A stretch of 64,000 bases of DNA from Croceicoccus sediminis (GTDB taxonomy: Bacteria; Pseudomonadota; Alphaproteobacteria; Sphingomonadales; Sphingomonadaceae), in the NCBI RefSeq assembly GCF_007570835.1, contig NZ_SUNC01000001.1, positions 1,550,001 to 1,614,000 of the forward strand. Reading direction: 5' to 3'. Numbering within the stretch: the stretch's first letter is position 1; every line of letters starts with the position of its first letter. A model generated the notes under the pieces. That model was given only the letters and a program-made list of their open reading frames with translations, searched no databases and was not told the origin of the DNA. Positions 1 to 11,698 of the stretch are shown here, piece after piece. A program made the position numbers and the translations under genes.

Positions 1-96
1 GTGCTGGCCGGGGTCCCCTTCGGAACGCCGGGGGCGACCAACCTTTTGCATGTCGTGACGCTGTCGGGCCGCGAACTGGACAAGCACGGGGCGTAA
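1..96 (+). CDS. pyk: Pyruvate kinase, C-terminal end (partial)
   Basis: The first 31 codons of the window read as an open frame ending in TAA at 94-96. The visible peptide contains AGVPFGTPGATNLLHVV, which matches the conserved C-terminal strand of pyruvate kinases (usually AGVPFGTPGTTN). The enzyme makes pyruvate and ATP from phosphoenolpyruvate and ADP. Only this tail is present, so catalytic residues and the start lie outside the window. The identification rests on one short motif and is therefore moderate. Confidence 0.65.
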   Translation: MLAGVPFGTPGATNLLHVVTLSGRELDKHGA

Positions 97-177
97 CCCC
101 CGGCACCGGCCTTGCGGCCAAGGTTTCAGATGCAACCGGCTTGACGCGCGCGGGCCTTGTGCGCAAGGCGCGGATCT

Positions 178-1179
178 ATGCAGTTCCTTTCGGACAATGC
201 CGCCCCCGTCCATCCCCGCCTGTGGGATGCGATGCGTGACGCCGACGCCACCGACGCGCCTTATGACGGCGATGCGCTCTCGCGCTCGCTCGACAAGGCG
301 TTTTCGGACCTGTTCGGCATGGACTGCGCGGTTGTGTGGACCAGCACCGGGACGGCAGCCAACTGCCTTGCGCTGGCAACGCTGGTCCCGCCCTATGGCG
401 GCGTGGTCTGCCACGACGACGCGCATATCGAACAGGACGAAGCCGGCGCGCCCGAATTCTACACGCACGGCGCAAAACTGATGCTGGCGCACGGGCCCCA
501 TGCCAAGCTGACGCCCGAAAGCGTCGCCGCCGTGATCGACCCGATCCGCGATGATGTGCACCGGGTGCAGCCCACGGCCATCGCCATCACGCAGGCGACC
601 GAACAGGGCTGCGTCTATACGCCCGGCGAACTTGCCACGCTGATCTCCTATGCAAAGGACAAGGGCCTCAAGGTCCACATGGACGGCGCGCGTTTCGGCA
701 ATGCCGTCGCGCATCTGGGCTGTAGTCCGGCACAGGCTGGCCCGGCACATGGCATCGACACCCTGTCGTTCGGGATGATCAAGAACGGCGGGATGAGCGC
801 GGAGGCGCTGGTCCTGTTCGATCCGGCCAAGGCGGCAGAGGCAAAGCGCCGCCACAAGCGCGCCGGTCAGTTGCAGTCGAAAGGCCGCTATCTCGCCGCG
901 CAGCTTCTGGCGATGATCGAAGGCGACCTGTGGCTGGAAAACGCCCGCGCCGCAAACCATGCCGCCACCGCTATCGCCAAGGCAGCGGGCGACCGCCTGC
1001 TCTATCCTTGCGAGGCGAACGAGGTATTCGTGCAGATGTCCGCGCCAGAGCGTGAGGCCCTGCGTGCAAAAGGGTTCGGCTTCTACGACTGGGGCGCGGA
1101 TGCCGCGCGTTTCGTCGCCGCATGGAACACCGATGCGGCCGATGCGGACAAGCTCGCCCAGGCAATCGCCGCGCTATGA
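178..1179 (+). CDS. Low-specificity L-threonine aldolase (PLP enzyme)
   Basis: This 333-residue protein belongs to the fold-type I PLP threonine aldolase/beta-eliminating lyase family, which cleaves threonine or allo-threonine to glycine and acetaldehyde. It opens with FLSDNAAPVHP, has the TGTAANCLAL cofactor-binding segment, the HMDGARFGNA aspartate that contacts the pyridine nitrogen, and FGMIKNGG, whose lysine is the likely PLP Schiff-base residue. An in-frame ATG exists at 157, but the family N-terminus starts at 178, so I use that start. The stop overlaps the next gene in an ATGA arrangement, suggesting translational coupling with the exporter that follows. Such pairs may link amino-acid breakdown with export, but that is inference. 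Confidence 0.85.
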   Translation: MQFLSDNAAPVHPRLWDAMRDADATDAPYDGDALSRSLDKAFSDLFGMDCAVVWTSTGTAANCLALATLVPPYGGVVCHDDAHIEQDEAGAPEFYTHGAKLMLAHGPHAKLTPESVAAVIDPIRDDVHRVQPTAIAITQATEQGCVYTPGELATLISYAKDKGLKVHMDGARFGNAVAHLGCSPAQAGPAHGIDTLSFGMIKNGGMSAEALVLFDPAKAAEAKRRHKRAGQLQSKGRYLAAQLLAMIEGDLWLENARAANHAATAIAKAAGDRLLYPCEANEVFVQMSAPEREALRAKGFGFYDWGADAARFVAAWNTDAADADKLAQAIAAL

Positions 1180-2090
1180 CCGCGCGCGCCAAGCGGGAAC
1201 GCATGTCGTTTGCCGATCCGCGCGTCTTCCTGCCGTTCTGCCTCGTCGCGCTGATCTGGGGGTCGACCTGGCTGGTCATCAAGGACCAGATCAGCACCGT
1301 TCCGCCCAGCTGGACGATCGCCTACCGCTTCATGATTGCCAGCGCCGCGATGCTGGTCCTGCTGGCGATCCGCCGCGAAAAGCTGCGCGTCACGAAAGCG
1401 GGCCTGCCCATCGTCGCCATCGTCGGCGTGACGCAGTTCGTGATGAATTTCCAGTTCGTCTACCGCGCGGAAATGACGCTGACATCGGGCATCGTCGCGC
1501 TGTTTTTCGCGCTGATCCTGATCCCCAATTCTATCCTTGCCTGGATCGTCCTGGGCGACCGGGTATCAAAGGGATTCGTCGCCGGATCGGCCATCGCGCT
1601 TGTCGGTGTCGGGCTGCTGCTGGTTCACGAATACGACAAGGCGGGCACGCGCGAAGGCGTGATGATGGGCGTCTTCATGGCCGTGCTCGCCACGTTTTCG
1701 GCATCCGTCGCCAACATCACGCAGGCGACCGAGCGCGCCCATGCACAACCGTTCCTGCCGATGCTGACGGTCTCCATGCTGCTGGGCATGGCGATCAACG
1801 TCGTGCTGGCGCTGGTCCTGGACGGTCCGCCGATGTGGGATCCGCGCCCGCAATACGGGCTGGGTCTGCTTTACCTCGGTGTCGCGGGATCGGTCGTCAC
1901 CTTCTCGCTCTACTTCACGCTGATCCGCAACATGGGCGCGGGGCGCGCGGCCTATGTCGGGGTGGCGACGCCGATCCTTGCCATGCTGCTGTCGACCCTG
2001 TTCGAAGGGTACGACTGGACCGCGCTGACGATCGGCGGTTCGCTACTTTCGCTCGTCGGGCTGGTCCTCGCGCTCAAGGCACGCAGCTAG
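1176..2090 (+). CDS. EamA/DMT-family transporter
   Basis: A roughly 304-residue protein with ten hydrophobic segments and two EamA-type halves, the layout of drug/metabolite transporter family exporters. The N-terminal ALIWGSTWLVIK stretch is typical of the first EamA repeat and the second repeat holds GSVVTFSLYFTLI. The substrate cannot be read from the sequence; relatives move amino acids or metabolites across the inner membrane. The start is the ATG at 1176, which overlaps the threonine aldolase stop; ATG 1203 is an alternative. Its 3' end overlaps the oppositely oriented next gene by 48 bases, a tail-to-tail overlap. Confidence 0.8.
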   Translation: MTARAKRERMSFADPRVFLPFCLVALIWGSTWLVIKDQISTVPPSWTIAYRFMIASAAMLVLLAIRREKLRVTKAGLPIVAIVGVTQFVMNFQFVYRAEMTLTSGIVALFFALILIPNSILAWIVLGDRVSKGFVAGSAIALVGVGLLLVHEYDKAGTREGVMMGVFMAVLATFSASVANITQATERAHAQPFLPMLTVSMLLGMAINVVLALVLDGPPMWDPRPQYGLGLLYLGVAGSVVTFSLYFTLIRNMGAGRAAYVGVATPILAMLLSTLFEGYDWTALTIGGSLLSLVGLVLALKARS

Positions 2091-2849
2091 ACCTTCACGA
2101 TAAGTCGGGAACCGCGGGGTCCAGCCCAGCACCCGCTTGGCCTTGCCATTGGCGACACGGCGGTTCTCTGCATAAAAGCCGCGCGCCATGGGCGACAGGT
2201 TCGCCTCTTCTATCGACTGCATCGGCGGGACCGGCGCGTCGAGCACCTGGCAGGCATGTTCGATCAGCTGGTTCTGGCTGCACGGATAGTCGTCGGACAA
2301 GTTGTAGGCACCCGGCATCGCGTCCAGACCGCAGACGACGCCGCTGGCGATGTCGTCCACGTGAACGCGGCTGAACACCTGACCCGGAATGTCGATGCGA
2401 TGCGCGCGACCTTCGCGCACGCGGTCCAGCGCCGACCGCCCCGGACCGTAGATCCCCGGCAGGCGAAAGACCCGTGCGCCCAGCGCCAGCCAGGCCGCGT
2501 CGGCATCGCTGCGCGCGGTGCGCCGGCCCGTGCCGACCGGCGCGCTTTCATCGACCCACGCCCCGCCCGCATCGCCGTAGACTCCGGTGGAAGACAGGTA
2601 TCCGATCCACCCGCCAAAGCGCCCAAGCGCCGCGCCATAGGCCGACAGCACCGGATCGCCACCGTCCTTCGCAGGGGGAACCGACGACAGGACCGCATCG
2701 GCACGGGCCAGCGCGGCATGGACCGCGGCATCGTCGGCAAAGGCGATATCGCCGTCGCTTCCCGTCGCCTGCACCTGCCAGCCGCGTTCGCGCAACTGCG
2801 CCGCGATGACTTTCGCCGAATAGCCCAGACCGAATATCAACATCTGCAT
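2043..2849 (-). CDS. NAD(P)-binding SDR-type protein (YeeZ-like)
   Basis: A 268-residue extended/atypical short-chain dehydrogenase fold. It begins with LIFGLGYSAKVIA, a Rossmann glycine-rich loop (GxGxxA type), and contains YLSSTGVYGDAGG, RLPGIYGPGRS and FSRVHVDDIA, as in NAD-dependent epimerase-like proteins such as YeeZ. The usual catalytic YxxxK is not obvious, so a reductase or epimerase reaction cannot be assigned. It is transcribed towards the EamA gene and away from pepN. The last 48 bases are shared with the EamA reading frame on the other strand. Confidence 0.75.
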   Translation of the reverse strand: MQMLIFGLGYSAKVIAAQLRERGWQVQATGSDGDIAFADDAAVHAALARADAVLSSVPPAKDGGDPVLSAYGAALGRFGGWIGYLSSTGVYGDAGGAWVDESAPVGTGRRTARSDADAAWLALGARVFRLPGIYGPGRSALDRVREGRAHRIDIPGQVFSRVHVDDIASGVVCGLDAMPGAYNLSDDYPCSQNQLIEHACQVLDAPVPPMQSIEEANLSPMARGFYAENRRVANGKAKRVLGWTPRFPTYREGLAACLEREDQPDERK

Positions 2850-2974
2850 GGCACGTGCACTAACCGGCCAGGGGGCATGTCCCCAAGCGTTTTTCCGCCA
2901 GAATTTATCCCACAGGCCCGGTACATACAGGATTGGCCCTTGCCTCTTGCGGGCGAAGGCGCATCTATCCCTTC

Positions 2975-5626
2975 ATGGATATTGCACGCACGCCTTCGAA
3001 CCCCGCCGGCAACCCCGAAATGGCGGACGCCGCCGTAGAGCCGGTCGACCCCGCCACCATCTTTCGCAAGAACTATACCCCGCCCGCCTGGCTGGTCCCG
3101 CAGATCCGGCTTGACTTCGACCTGGGCACCGAACTGACCAAGTGCGTCGCCACCATGAAGGTCGAACGCAATCCCGCTGGCGACGGGGATCAGACGCTGC
3201 ACCTTTGCGGTGACAACCTTGCAGTGATGAGCCTGAAGGTCGACGGCGCGGATGCCGAAGGCTGGTCGATGTCGGGCGCGAGCCTGCTGCTGCCGCTGAC
3301 CGGCACGGCGCACGAGGTGCAGATCGAAACGCACCTGCACCCGGCGACGAACAGCCAGCTGATGGGTCTTTACGCGTCCGGCGGCATGCTCTGCACGCAG
3401 TGCGAAGCCGAAGGGTTCCGCCGCATCACATTCTTCCCCGACCGGCCCGACGTCCTGTCGAAATACACGGTCCGCATGGAAGGTGACAAGGAAACCTTCC
3501 CCGTCCTTCTGTCGAACGGCAACCTTGTCGAAACCGGCGATGGCGAAGATGGCCGCCACTGGGCACTGTGGGACGATCCCTGGCCCAAGCCGAGCTATCT
3601 TTTCGCGCTGGTCGCCGGACAGCTGGTCGCCAACCGCGACACCTTCACCACGATGAACGGCCGCAAGGTCGACCTGGCCGTATGGGTCCGTGACGGCGAC
3701 CTGGAACGCACCGATCACGCGATGCGCAGCCTGATCAATTCGATGAAGTGGGACGAGGAAACTTTCGGCCGCGAATACGACCTCGATCAGTTCAACATCG
3801 TCGCCGTGTCCGATTTCAACATGGGCGCGATGGAGAACAAGGGCCTCAACGTCTTCAACACGCGCTATGTCCTGGCCGACCCGGAAACGGCGACCGACGG
3901 GGACTATGACGGCGTCGAAGGTGTGGTGGGCCACGAATACTTCCACAACTGGTCGGGCAATCGCATCACCTGCCGCGATTGGTTCCAGCTCAGCCTCAAG
4001 GAAGGCTTCACCGTCCTGCGCGACCAGATGTTCAGCGCGGACATGGGATCGGAACCGGTCAAGCGGATCGAGGACGTGCGCGTGCTGCGCGCGGCCCAGT
4101 TCCCCGAGGATTCGGGCCCGCTGGCCCATCCGATCCGCCCCGATTCCTATCAGGAAATCAGCAACTTCTACACCGCGACCGTCTATAACAAGGGCGCCGA
4201 AGTCATCCGCATGATGCACACAATGGCCGGCCCAGAGGCGTTCCGTAAGGGCACCGACCTTTACTTCGACCGCCACGACGGCGAGGCCGCGACTTGCGAG
4301 GATTTCGTGAAATCGATGGAGGACGGCGCGGGGCTGGACCTGTCGCAGTTCCGCCTGTGGTACGAACAGGCCGGCACGCCCAGGGTTACGATGCGCGCCG
4401 AATTCGACCAGTCGAATGGCGCAGTCACGCTCTATTTCACGCAGAAGGTCCCGGCCACCCCCGGCCAGCCGACGAAAAAGGCGATGCCGATCCCGATCAA
4501 GGTCGCCCTGTTCGACCGCGACACCGGTTCGCACGGCGGCGAAAAGCTGCTGATCGTCGACAAGGACAAGGCCAATTTCACCTTCGACGGCTTTGCCCGC
4601 CCGCCGGTGATCAGCGCGAATCGCGGCTTTACCGCTCCGATTCAGCTCGATGCCGAACAGGGCGATGACGATCTCGTCTTCCTGGCCGCGAACGACGATG
4701 ATGCGTTCGCCCGGTACGAAGCGCTGCAGCAGCTAGTCACTCGCGAATTGCTGGGCGCGATCGAGAACGGGCCGGACGAAAAGCGCCGCACCGCGATTGC
4801 CGACGCGATGGGCGCGGTGCTGGACGATACGCAGATCGACGACCTGATGCGCGGCGAACTGATGATGATGCCCGCCGTCACGTTCCTGCTGGAACTGGCC
4901 GCGCCTGCCGATCCGGTGGCGCTGCACAAGGCGCGCGAGCGGCTGAAGGCCTACATCGGTACGCGTTTGCGCGACAGGCTGATCGCGCTGCACGAACGCG
5001 CATCGGCGATCGGCTACAGCCTCAGCGCAGAGGCGCGCGGCGCACGCAAGGTCAAGACGCAGGCGCTGGTCCTGCTGTCCGCCGCCGACGCCAAGGAAGC
5101 CGCCGCCCGTGCAGAGGCGCAGTACCGTGCTGCCGACAACATGACCGACCGTCAGGGCGCGCTCATGGTGCTGGCCGGGATCGACTGTCCGGCCCGCGCC
5201 GAATTGCTGGAGGATTTCCGCAAACGCTTTGAAGGCAACGCGCTGGTCACGGACAAGTGGTTCGCACTACAGGCCGGTTCGCTCGACCCGAAGGTGCTCG
5301 ACACGGTCGAGGCATTGGCAAACCATGCCGATTTCACGATCAAGAACCCGAACCGCGTGCGCAGCCTTTACATGACGATGGCGGTCAACCAGCCCGCCTT
5401 TCATGACGAGAGCGGGCGCGGATACCGGATGATCGCCGACCTCGTGCTCGCACTCGACCCGCTGAACGCGCAGACCGCCGCGCGCTTCATCCCGGCGCTG
5501 GGCCGCTGGCGCAAGATCGAGCCGAAGCGCGCCGCCATGATGCGCGCAGAGCTTGAGCGTATCGCCAAGGCCGAAGGGCTATCGAAAGACACCCGCGAAC
5601 AAGTGACCAAGAGCCTCGATGGTTGA
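2975..5626 (+). CDS. pepN: Aminopeptidase N (M1 metallopeptidase)
   Basis: An 883-residue M1 family aminopeptidase that removes N-terminal residues from cytosolic peptides. The exopeptidase motif GAMEN is followed by the zinc site HEYFH (first His about residue 320 from the 2975 start) and the downstream glutamate in SLKEGF, giving HEXXH-X18-E. Length and the long helical C-terminal half agree with gamma/alpha-proteobacterial PepN. ATG 2975 and ATG 3020 are both possible starts; conservation begins near FRKNYTPPAW, so neither adds or removes known domain sequence. The stop overlaps pgeF by eight bases, making a pepN-pgeF-phosphatase-like operon. Confidence 0.95.
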   Translation: MDIARTPSNPAGNPEMADAAVEPVDPATIFRKNYTPPAWLVPQIRLDFDLGTELTKCVATMKVERNPAGDGDQTLHLCGDNLAVMSLKVDGADAEGWSMSGASLLLPLTGTAHEVQIETHLHPATNSQLMGLYASGGMLCTQCEAEGFRRITFFPDRPDVLSKYTVRMEGDKETFPVLLSNGNLVETGDGEDGRHWALWDDPWPKPSYLFALVAGQLVANRDTFTTMNGRKVDLAVWVRDGDLERTDHAMRSLINSMKWDEETFGREYDLDQFNIVAVSDFNMGAMENKGLNVFNTRYVLADPETATDGDYDGVEGVVGHEYFHNWSGNRITCRDWFQLSLKEGFTVLRDQMFSADMGSEPVKRIEDVRVLRAAQFPEDSGPLAHPIRPDSYQEISNFYTATVYNKGAEVIRMMHTMAGPEAFRKGTDLYFDRHDGEAATCEDFVKSMEDGAGLDLSQFRLWYEQAGTPRVTMRAEFDQSNGAVTLYFTQKVPATPGQPTKKAMPIPIKVALFDRDTGSHGGEKLLIVDKDKANFTFDGFARPPVISANRGFTAPIQLDAEQGDDDLVFLAANDDDAFARYEALQQLVTRELLGAIENGPDEKRRTAIADAMGAVLDDTQIDDLMRGELMMMPAVTFLLELAAPADPVALHKARERLKAYIGTRLRDRLIALHERASAIGYSLSAEARGARKVKTQALVLLSAADAKEAAARAEAQYRAADNMTDRQGALMVLAGIDCPARAELLEDFRKRFEGNALVTDKWFALQAGSLDPKVLDTVEALANHADFTIKNPNRVRSLYMTMAVNQPAFHDESGRGYRMIADLVLALDPLNAQTAARFIPALGRWRKIEPKRAAMMRAELERIAKAEGLSKDTREQVTKSLDG

Positions 5627-6380
5627 TCGCATTACCGCCCACGCGCTTGCCGGGGTGCCCCACGGGTTCCTCGGCCGGCGCGGCGGCGTTTCCACCGGGC
5701 AGTACATGGGTCTGAATGTCGGGACCGGGTCGGACGACCTGCCCCGCGCGGTCGAGGCGAACCGGGCCCTTGCCGTCGACGGCGTGATGCCGGGAGCGCA
5801 GCTTGCAACCGTCTACCAGGTCCATTCCGCCGATGTCGTGCGGATCGATACGCCCTTCCCGATGGAGGCCCGTCCCCACGCCGATGCGATGGTGACCGAC
5901 AGGCCGGGCATCCTCCTCGGCATACTCACCGCCGATTGCGCGCCCGTGCTGCTGGCCGACGAGCAAGCGGGCGTGATCGGCGCGGCCCATGCCGGATGGC
6001 GCGGGGCCTTTGCGGGGGTCTGCGGCAACACGGTAGAGGCGATGGAAGCATTGGGCGCGGACCGTTCGCGCATCGCCGCTGCCATCGGCCCCTGCATCGC
6101 GCAGGCAAGCTACGAAGTGGACGAAGGTTTCTACCTCAGGTTCCTTGCCGAAGAGCAGGAATACGACCGATTCTTCAAGCCGGGCCGCGCCGGGCATCAC
6201 CAGTTCGACCTGGCCGCCTTCGTCGCATCCGACCTTGCAAAGGAGGGCGTGAAGCGGATCGAGATCACCGGCCACGACACTTTCGCGGACGAAAGCCGCT
6301 TCTTCTCCTACCGCCGGTCAACCCTGGCGGGAGAGGACGGATACGGCAGGCAGATCAGCCTGATCGGCCTGAGCGCGTGA
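5619..6380 (+). CDS. pgeF: Multicopper-like YfiH/LACC1 family purine nucleoside phosphorylase or polyphenol oxidase
   Basis: This 253-residue protein is a YfiH/PgeF (DUF152) family member. It shows the family signatures TADCAPVLL, GAAHAGWRG and GPCI, whose Cys and His residues form the zinc-binding active site. Bacterial members have been described as purine nucleoside phosphorylases/adenosine deaminases and as peptidoglycan-editing factors that remove mis-incorporated serine; sequence alone cannot choose between these. It overlaps pepN by eight bases upstream and the next gene by a GTGA junction downstream, so the three are probably one transcription unit. Confidence 0.88.
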   Translation: MVDRITAHALAGVPHGFLGRRGGVSTGQYMGLNVGTGSDDLPRAVEANRALAVDGVMPGAQLATVYQVHSADVVRIDTPFPMEARPHADAMVTDRPGILLGILTADCAPVLLADEQAGVIGAAHAGWRGAFAGVCGNTVEAMEALGADRSRIAAAIGPCIAQASYEVDEGFYLRFLAEEQEYDRFFKPGRAGHHQFDLAAFVASDLAKEGVKRIEITGHDTFADESRFFSYRRSTLAGEDGYGRQISLIGLSA

Positions 6381-6829
6381 CCGACCCCGTCGGAATCCGC
6401 GCCTGGCAAAGGCTGGATGCACGGACGACGACTTCGGGCGCCTTGACCCCCGCGGACATCGCCGCGCTGGCCGACATGGGCGTGCGCCACGTGGTCAACC
6501 TCGCCATGCCCGACCATCCCGAGATCCTGCGCGATGAAGCAGCGATCTGCGCCGAAAACGGCATCCGCTATACCGCAATCCCGATTCCCTTCGATTGCCC
6601 GACCGAAGACCATTACCGGCAATTCCGCGAGGCAATTTCCGCGGGCGATCCGGTGCACGTGCATTGCGTTTTGAACTGGCGCGTGTCGGCCCTTTTCTAT
6701 CGCAGCAATGTCGAGGACGGCATGGACCGGGATCAAGCGCTGGACCTGCTGACCCGGCAGTGGGATCCCTGCACATCGGACAATCCCGCTGCCCCGGCCT
6801 GGGCCAGCCTGATCGGCCTGCCGTCCTGA
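6377..6829 (+). CDS. Protein-tyrosine-phosphatase-like protein with shortened P-loop
   Basis: A 150-residue protein resembling the dual-specificity phosphatase/Blh domain family. The start is a GTG at 6377 whose last bases overlap the pgeF stop (GTGA), which fits the collinear frame beginning TDPVGIRAWQRL. The phosphatase-loop region reads HCVLNWRVSA, with only four residues between Cys and Arg, whereas classical PTPs use Cys-X5-Arg. The general fold (VRHVVNLAMP, then the loop, then a C-terminal helix) is preserved. Activity is therefore uncertain: it could be an atypical phosphatase or a binding pseudo-enzyme. Confidence 0.75.
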   Translation: MTDPVGIRAWQRLDARTTTSGALTPADIAALADMGVRHVVNLAMPDHPEILRDEAAICAENGIRYTAIPIPFDCPTEDHYRQFREAISAGDPVHVHCVLNWRVSALFYRSNVEDGMDRDQALDLLTRQWDPCTSDNPAAPAWASLIGLPS

Positions 6830-6833
6830 TCCC

Positions 6834-7730
6834 TTACATCGCGTTCAACATGGCGAGAAACGCATCATATGCGCGCTCCGCCTCTGCCTTGTCGTAAGAC
6901 GGCGAATCCGGGACGGTCCAGCCGTGGCCCGCGGCATAGACGTCGACGATACCCTCTGCACCTGCCTCTGCCAGGGCTTCCTGCAGCTTGGTCTTCGCCT
7001 CGGGCTGCTTCGCGTCGTCGTCCTGCGCGATTGCGATGAGGTAGGTCGCGCTGTCGACGATCATTTCGTGCGGGCTGGTCGGCGCGTCGGTGACAAGCCC
7101 GCCGCCGTGCATCGAACCTGCGACCTTCACGCGTTCGGGCGAACCGTGCGCGGCCCAGATCGTCCACGATCCGGTCATGCAGTGGCCGCGCGCGCCGATG
7201 CCCTTGGATTTGTCGACCACGTCCTGCGCGTCCAGCCATGCGACGATGCTTGCGGTATCGGCCATGACCGTGTCGGCGGAAAACTTTTCACGGTAAGGGC
7301 CGACCTTCTGGAAGCCGTCGTTTTCCATGAAGTCGGCGAAATCGGTGAACGTCGCGTGCCCTTCGTCGCGCCAGTATGGGTCGGGCACGATCACGGCGAA
7401 ACCTTCGGCGGCCAGCCGTTCGCCCATCGCCTTGGCGGCAGGGCGAATGCCCGCGATGTCGGGCCACATGATGACGGCGGGGTGGTTTCCGGCAGAGGGG
7501 TGATAGAACCATGCGGTCATCGTGCCGCTGCCCGTCGGGATCTGCACTTCGTTGCCCAGCACGCCGCCATTGGTGGCCGCTGCGCTCGACGCCTCTGCAT
7601 CTGCCACGACATCGGATGCCGAGCACGCCGAAAGGATCGCGGCGCCGCCAGCCACGCCGATGCCTGCGGAAAAGGTGCGGCGGTTCACGCCGCGACGGGC
7701 GAATTCGGCCAGTTGCTGTTGATCACACAT
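6834..7730 (-). CDS. Exported dienelactone hydrolase family protein
   Basis: A 298-residue alpha/beta hydrolase of the dienelactone hydrolase family. Residues 14-36 carry a twin-arginine-like signal (VNRRTFSAG) and a lipobox-like LSAC, so it is probably exported and perhaps lipid-anchored. The nucleophile elbow is GHCMTG with Cys184, the cysteine typical of DLH enzymes, and a His in AAGHGW near the C-terminus completes the triad. Family members hydrolyse dienelactones or other esters; the substrate here is unknown. It converges on the phosphatase-like gene, four bases apart. Confidence 0.82.
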   Translation of the reverse strand: MCDQQQLAEFARRGVNRRTFSAGIGVAGGAAILSACSASDVVADAEASSAAATNGGVLGNEVQIPTGSGTMTAWFYHPSAGNHPAVIMWPDIAGIRPAAKAMGERLAAEGFAVIVPDPYWRDEGHATFTDFADFMENDGFQKVGPYREKFSADTVMADTASIVAWLDAQDVVDKSKGIGARGHCMTGSWTIWAAHGSPERVKVAGSMHGGGLVTDAPTSPHEMIVDSATYLIAIAQDDDAKQPEAKTKLQEALAEAGAEGIVDVYAAGHGWTVPDSPSYDKAEAERAYDAFLAMLNAM

Positions 7731-7818
7731 TCAATGTCGCTCCCACGCGTAATTTCCGCCCATCCGGGGCCGAGATTAGGAGCGTGACGGCGCGGCGCAA
7801 CCCCTTGCCCGTGCACGA

Positions 7819-8223
7819 TCAGCCGTCGTGAAAGTTCAGTTCCACAAGGACATTGTCCGGATCGGTCAGGAACACCTGTTTCAAGCCGATGCCCGAAACG
7901 CCCGACTGCCGATAGGCGATGCCCATCTCATCCAGCCGCGCGACGAAGCCCGCATGACCGGAGCAATTGAGCGCGAAATGATGCACCGCCCCCGTCGGCG
8001 CGCCGGGCTGGCTATCACGGTTGGCCGAATCGCGGCGGTCCTTCGACACGAGATGAAGCACGGGCCGCCCCGCGCCGTCGTGCATCCACTGGATCAGCGA
8101 AGGCTCCAGCGGTACGGGCGGATCGTGCCGGGTCAGGCCGACGACCTCGGCATAGAAGCGGGCCGATCGTTCCAGATCGTTGGAGACGATGTTGACGTGG
8201 TCGAGCGTTTCTACCTGCATCAT
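7819..8223 (-). CDS. VOC (glyoxalase/dioxygenase fold) family protein
   Basis: A 134-residue single VOC module starting LDHVNIVSNDLERSARFY and ending DPDNVLVELN. His10 of the opening LDHV, the central His of AVHHFAL and the Glu in LVELN are the usual metal ligands of the beta-alpha-beta-beta-beta fold. Proteins of this kind include glyoxalase I, extradiol dioxygenases and fosfomycin-type resistance enzymes, and the sequence does not choose among them. It is co-oriented with the flavoprotein gene upstream (28 bases from the stop of that gene), so the two may be co-transcribed. Confidence 0.8.
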   Translation of the reverse strand: MMQVETLDHVNIVSNDLERSARFYAEVVGLTRHDPPVPLEPSLIQWMHDGAGRPVLHLVSKDRRDSANRDSQPGAPTGAVHHFALNCSGHAGFVARLDEMGIAYRQSGVSGIGLKQVFLTDPDNVLVELNFHDG

Positions 8224-8251
8224 CGCAGTGTGCCCGACCGGGCGCCCAGGC

Positions 8252-9262
8252 TCAACGCTTTGTCAGCGCGGCCTCGCTCTCGCTCATCAATTCGGCGATG
8301 ATGTCGGCAACGGGTTCTTCCTTCTTCACCATGCCGACCGACTGGCCCGCCATCAGCGAACCGTTTTCGATATCGCCGTCGATTACCGCGCGGCGCAGCG
8401 CGCCTGCCCAGTAATGTTCGATCTGCAACTGCGCTTCGGCCATTTCGATACCTTCGGAATCGAGCAGGCCCGCGACTTCGCGCTGCTTGGCAGTGAACAG
8501 TTCGGTGCCCTTGTTCTTCAGCGCGCGGACCGGGATCACCGGAAGGCGCGGGTCGACCTGCACACTGGCGATCGCGTCACGCGCGCCGGCGCGGAAGAAC
8601 GCCTTCTTGAAATCGGGATGCGCGATCGATTCGCTTGCACAGGCGAAACGGGTGCCCAGCTGCACGCCCGCCGCGCCCATTTCGAGGTATCCGGCAATCG
8701 CCTCGCCGCGCCCGATCCCGCCTGCGACGAAGACAACATGATCTTCGGCGAGTTCGGGCAGGAATTCCTGTGCCAGCACGCTGGTCGCGACGGGGCCGAT
8801 GTGCCCGCCCGCTTCCATCCCTTCGATCACCATGGCGTCCGCACCCGAACGCAGCAGCTTTTTCGCAAGCGCCAGCGTGGGGGCAAAGCAGATGACCTTC
8901 GCGCCCGATTCCTTGATCTTGTCGACGCTGCCCTTGGGCGGAAGACCGCCCGCCAGCACGACATGTCCCACGCCGTGTTTCGTGCAAACGTCGATCAGGT
9001 CCATGATCTGCGGGTGCATGGTGATCAGGTTCACCCCGAAAGGCTTGTCGGTCAGCTTCTTCGTTTCGGCGATTTCGGTGTCGAGCAGATCGGGCGTCAT
9101 CGCACCGCAGGCGATCACGCCGAATCCGCCCGCGTTGCTGATCGCGGATACGAGGTTTCTTTCGGACACCCAGCTCATCGCGCCGCACAGGATCGCATAT
9201 TGAGAGCCGAGGAATTCCGCGCCGCGACGCATCAGGGCGTCGGTTTTCGAATAGGTCGTCAT
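8252..9262 (-). CDS. Nitronate monooxygenase-like flavoprotein
   Basis: A 336-residue TIM-barrel FMN protein of the 2-nitropropane dioxygenase/nitronate monooxygenase family. Typical features are the early GAMSWVSERNLVSAISNAGG strand, AGGLPPKG, VIEGMEAGGHIG with the conserved phosphate-gripping glycines, and FVAGGIGRGEAI. Members oxidise alkyl nitronates, though some act as NADH:quinone or enoyl-ACP reductases. An upstream ATG at 9340 would add 26 residues lacking family similarity, so I choose ATG 9262. Confidence 0.83.
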   Translation of the reverse strand: MTTYSKTDALMRRGAEFLGSQYAILCGAMSWVSERNLVSAISNAGGFGVIACGAMTPDLLDTEIAETKKLTDKPFGVNLITMHPQIMDLIDVCTKHGVGHVVLAGGLPPKGSVDKIKESGAKVICFAPTLALAKKLLRSGADAMVIEGMEAGGHIGPVATSVLAQEFLPELAEDHVVFVAGGIGRGEAIAGYLEMGAAGVQLGTRFACASESIAHPDFKKAFFRAGARDAIASVQVDPRLPVIPVRALKNKGTELFTAKQREVAGLLDSEGIEMAEAQLQIEHYWAGALRRAVIDGDIENGSLMAGQSVGMVKKEEPVADIIAELMSESEAALTKR

Positions 9263-9439
9263 GAACGGCGGATTAGTCCCACCTGCGGCCAGCGGCAAGA
9301 GCAACGGGGCGGATACCCCCGTGAACCCGATTCGCGCCATTGACGGCGCGGTGGCGACTCGCCCCCATGGCCATTGATCGGTTTTCCCTATCTGTCTGTG
9401 CAGGTTTGATCATTTCGGACGATTGACCGGAACTGGTAA

Positions 9440-11698
<2,259 letters not shown>

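Noticed and set aside
2902-2915. TTATCCCACA as a DnaA box near pepN
   Set aside because: It has an inserted base relative to TTATCCACA and stands alone.
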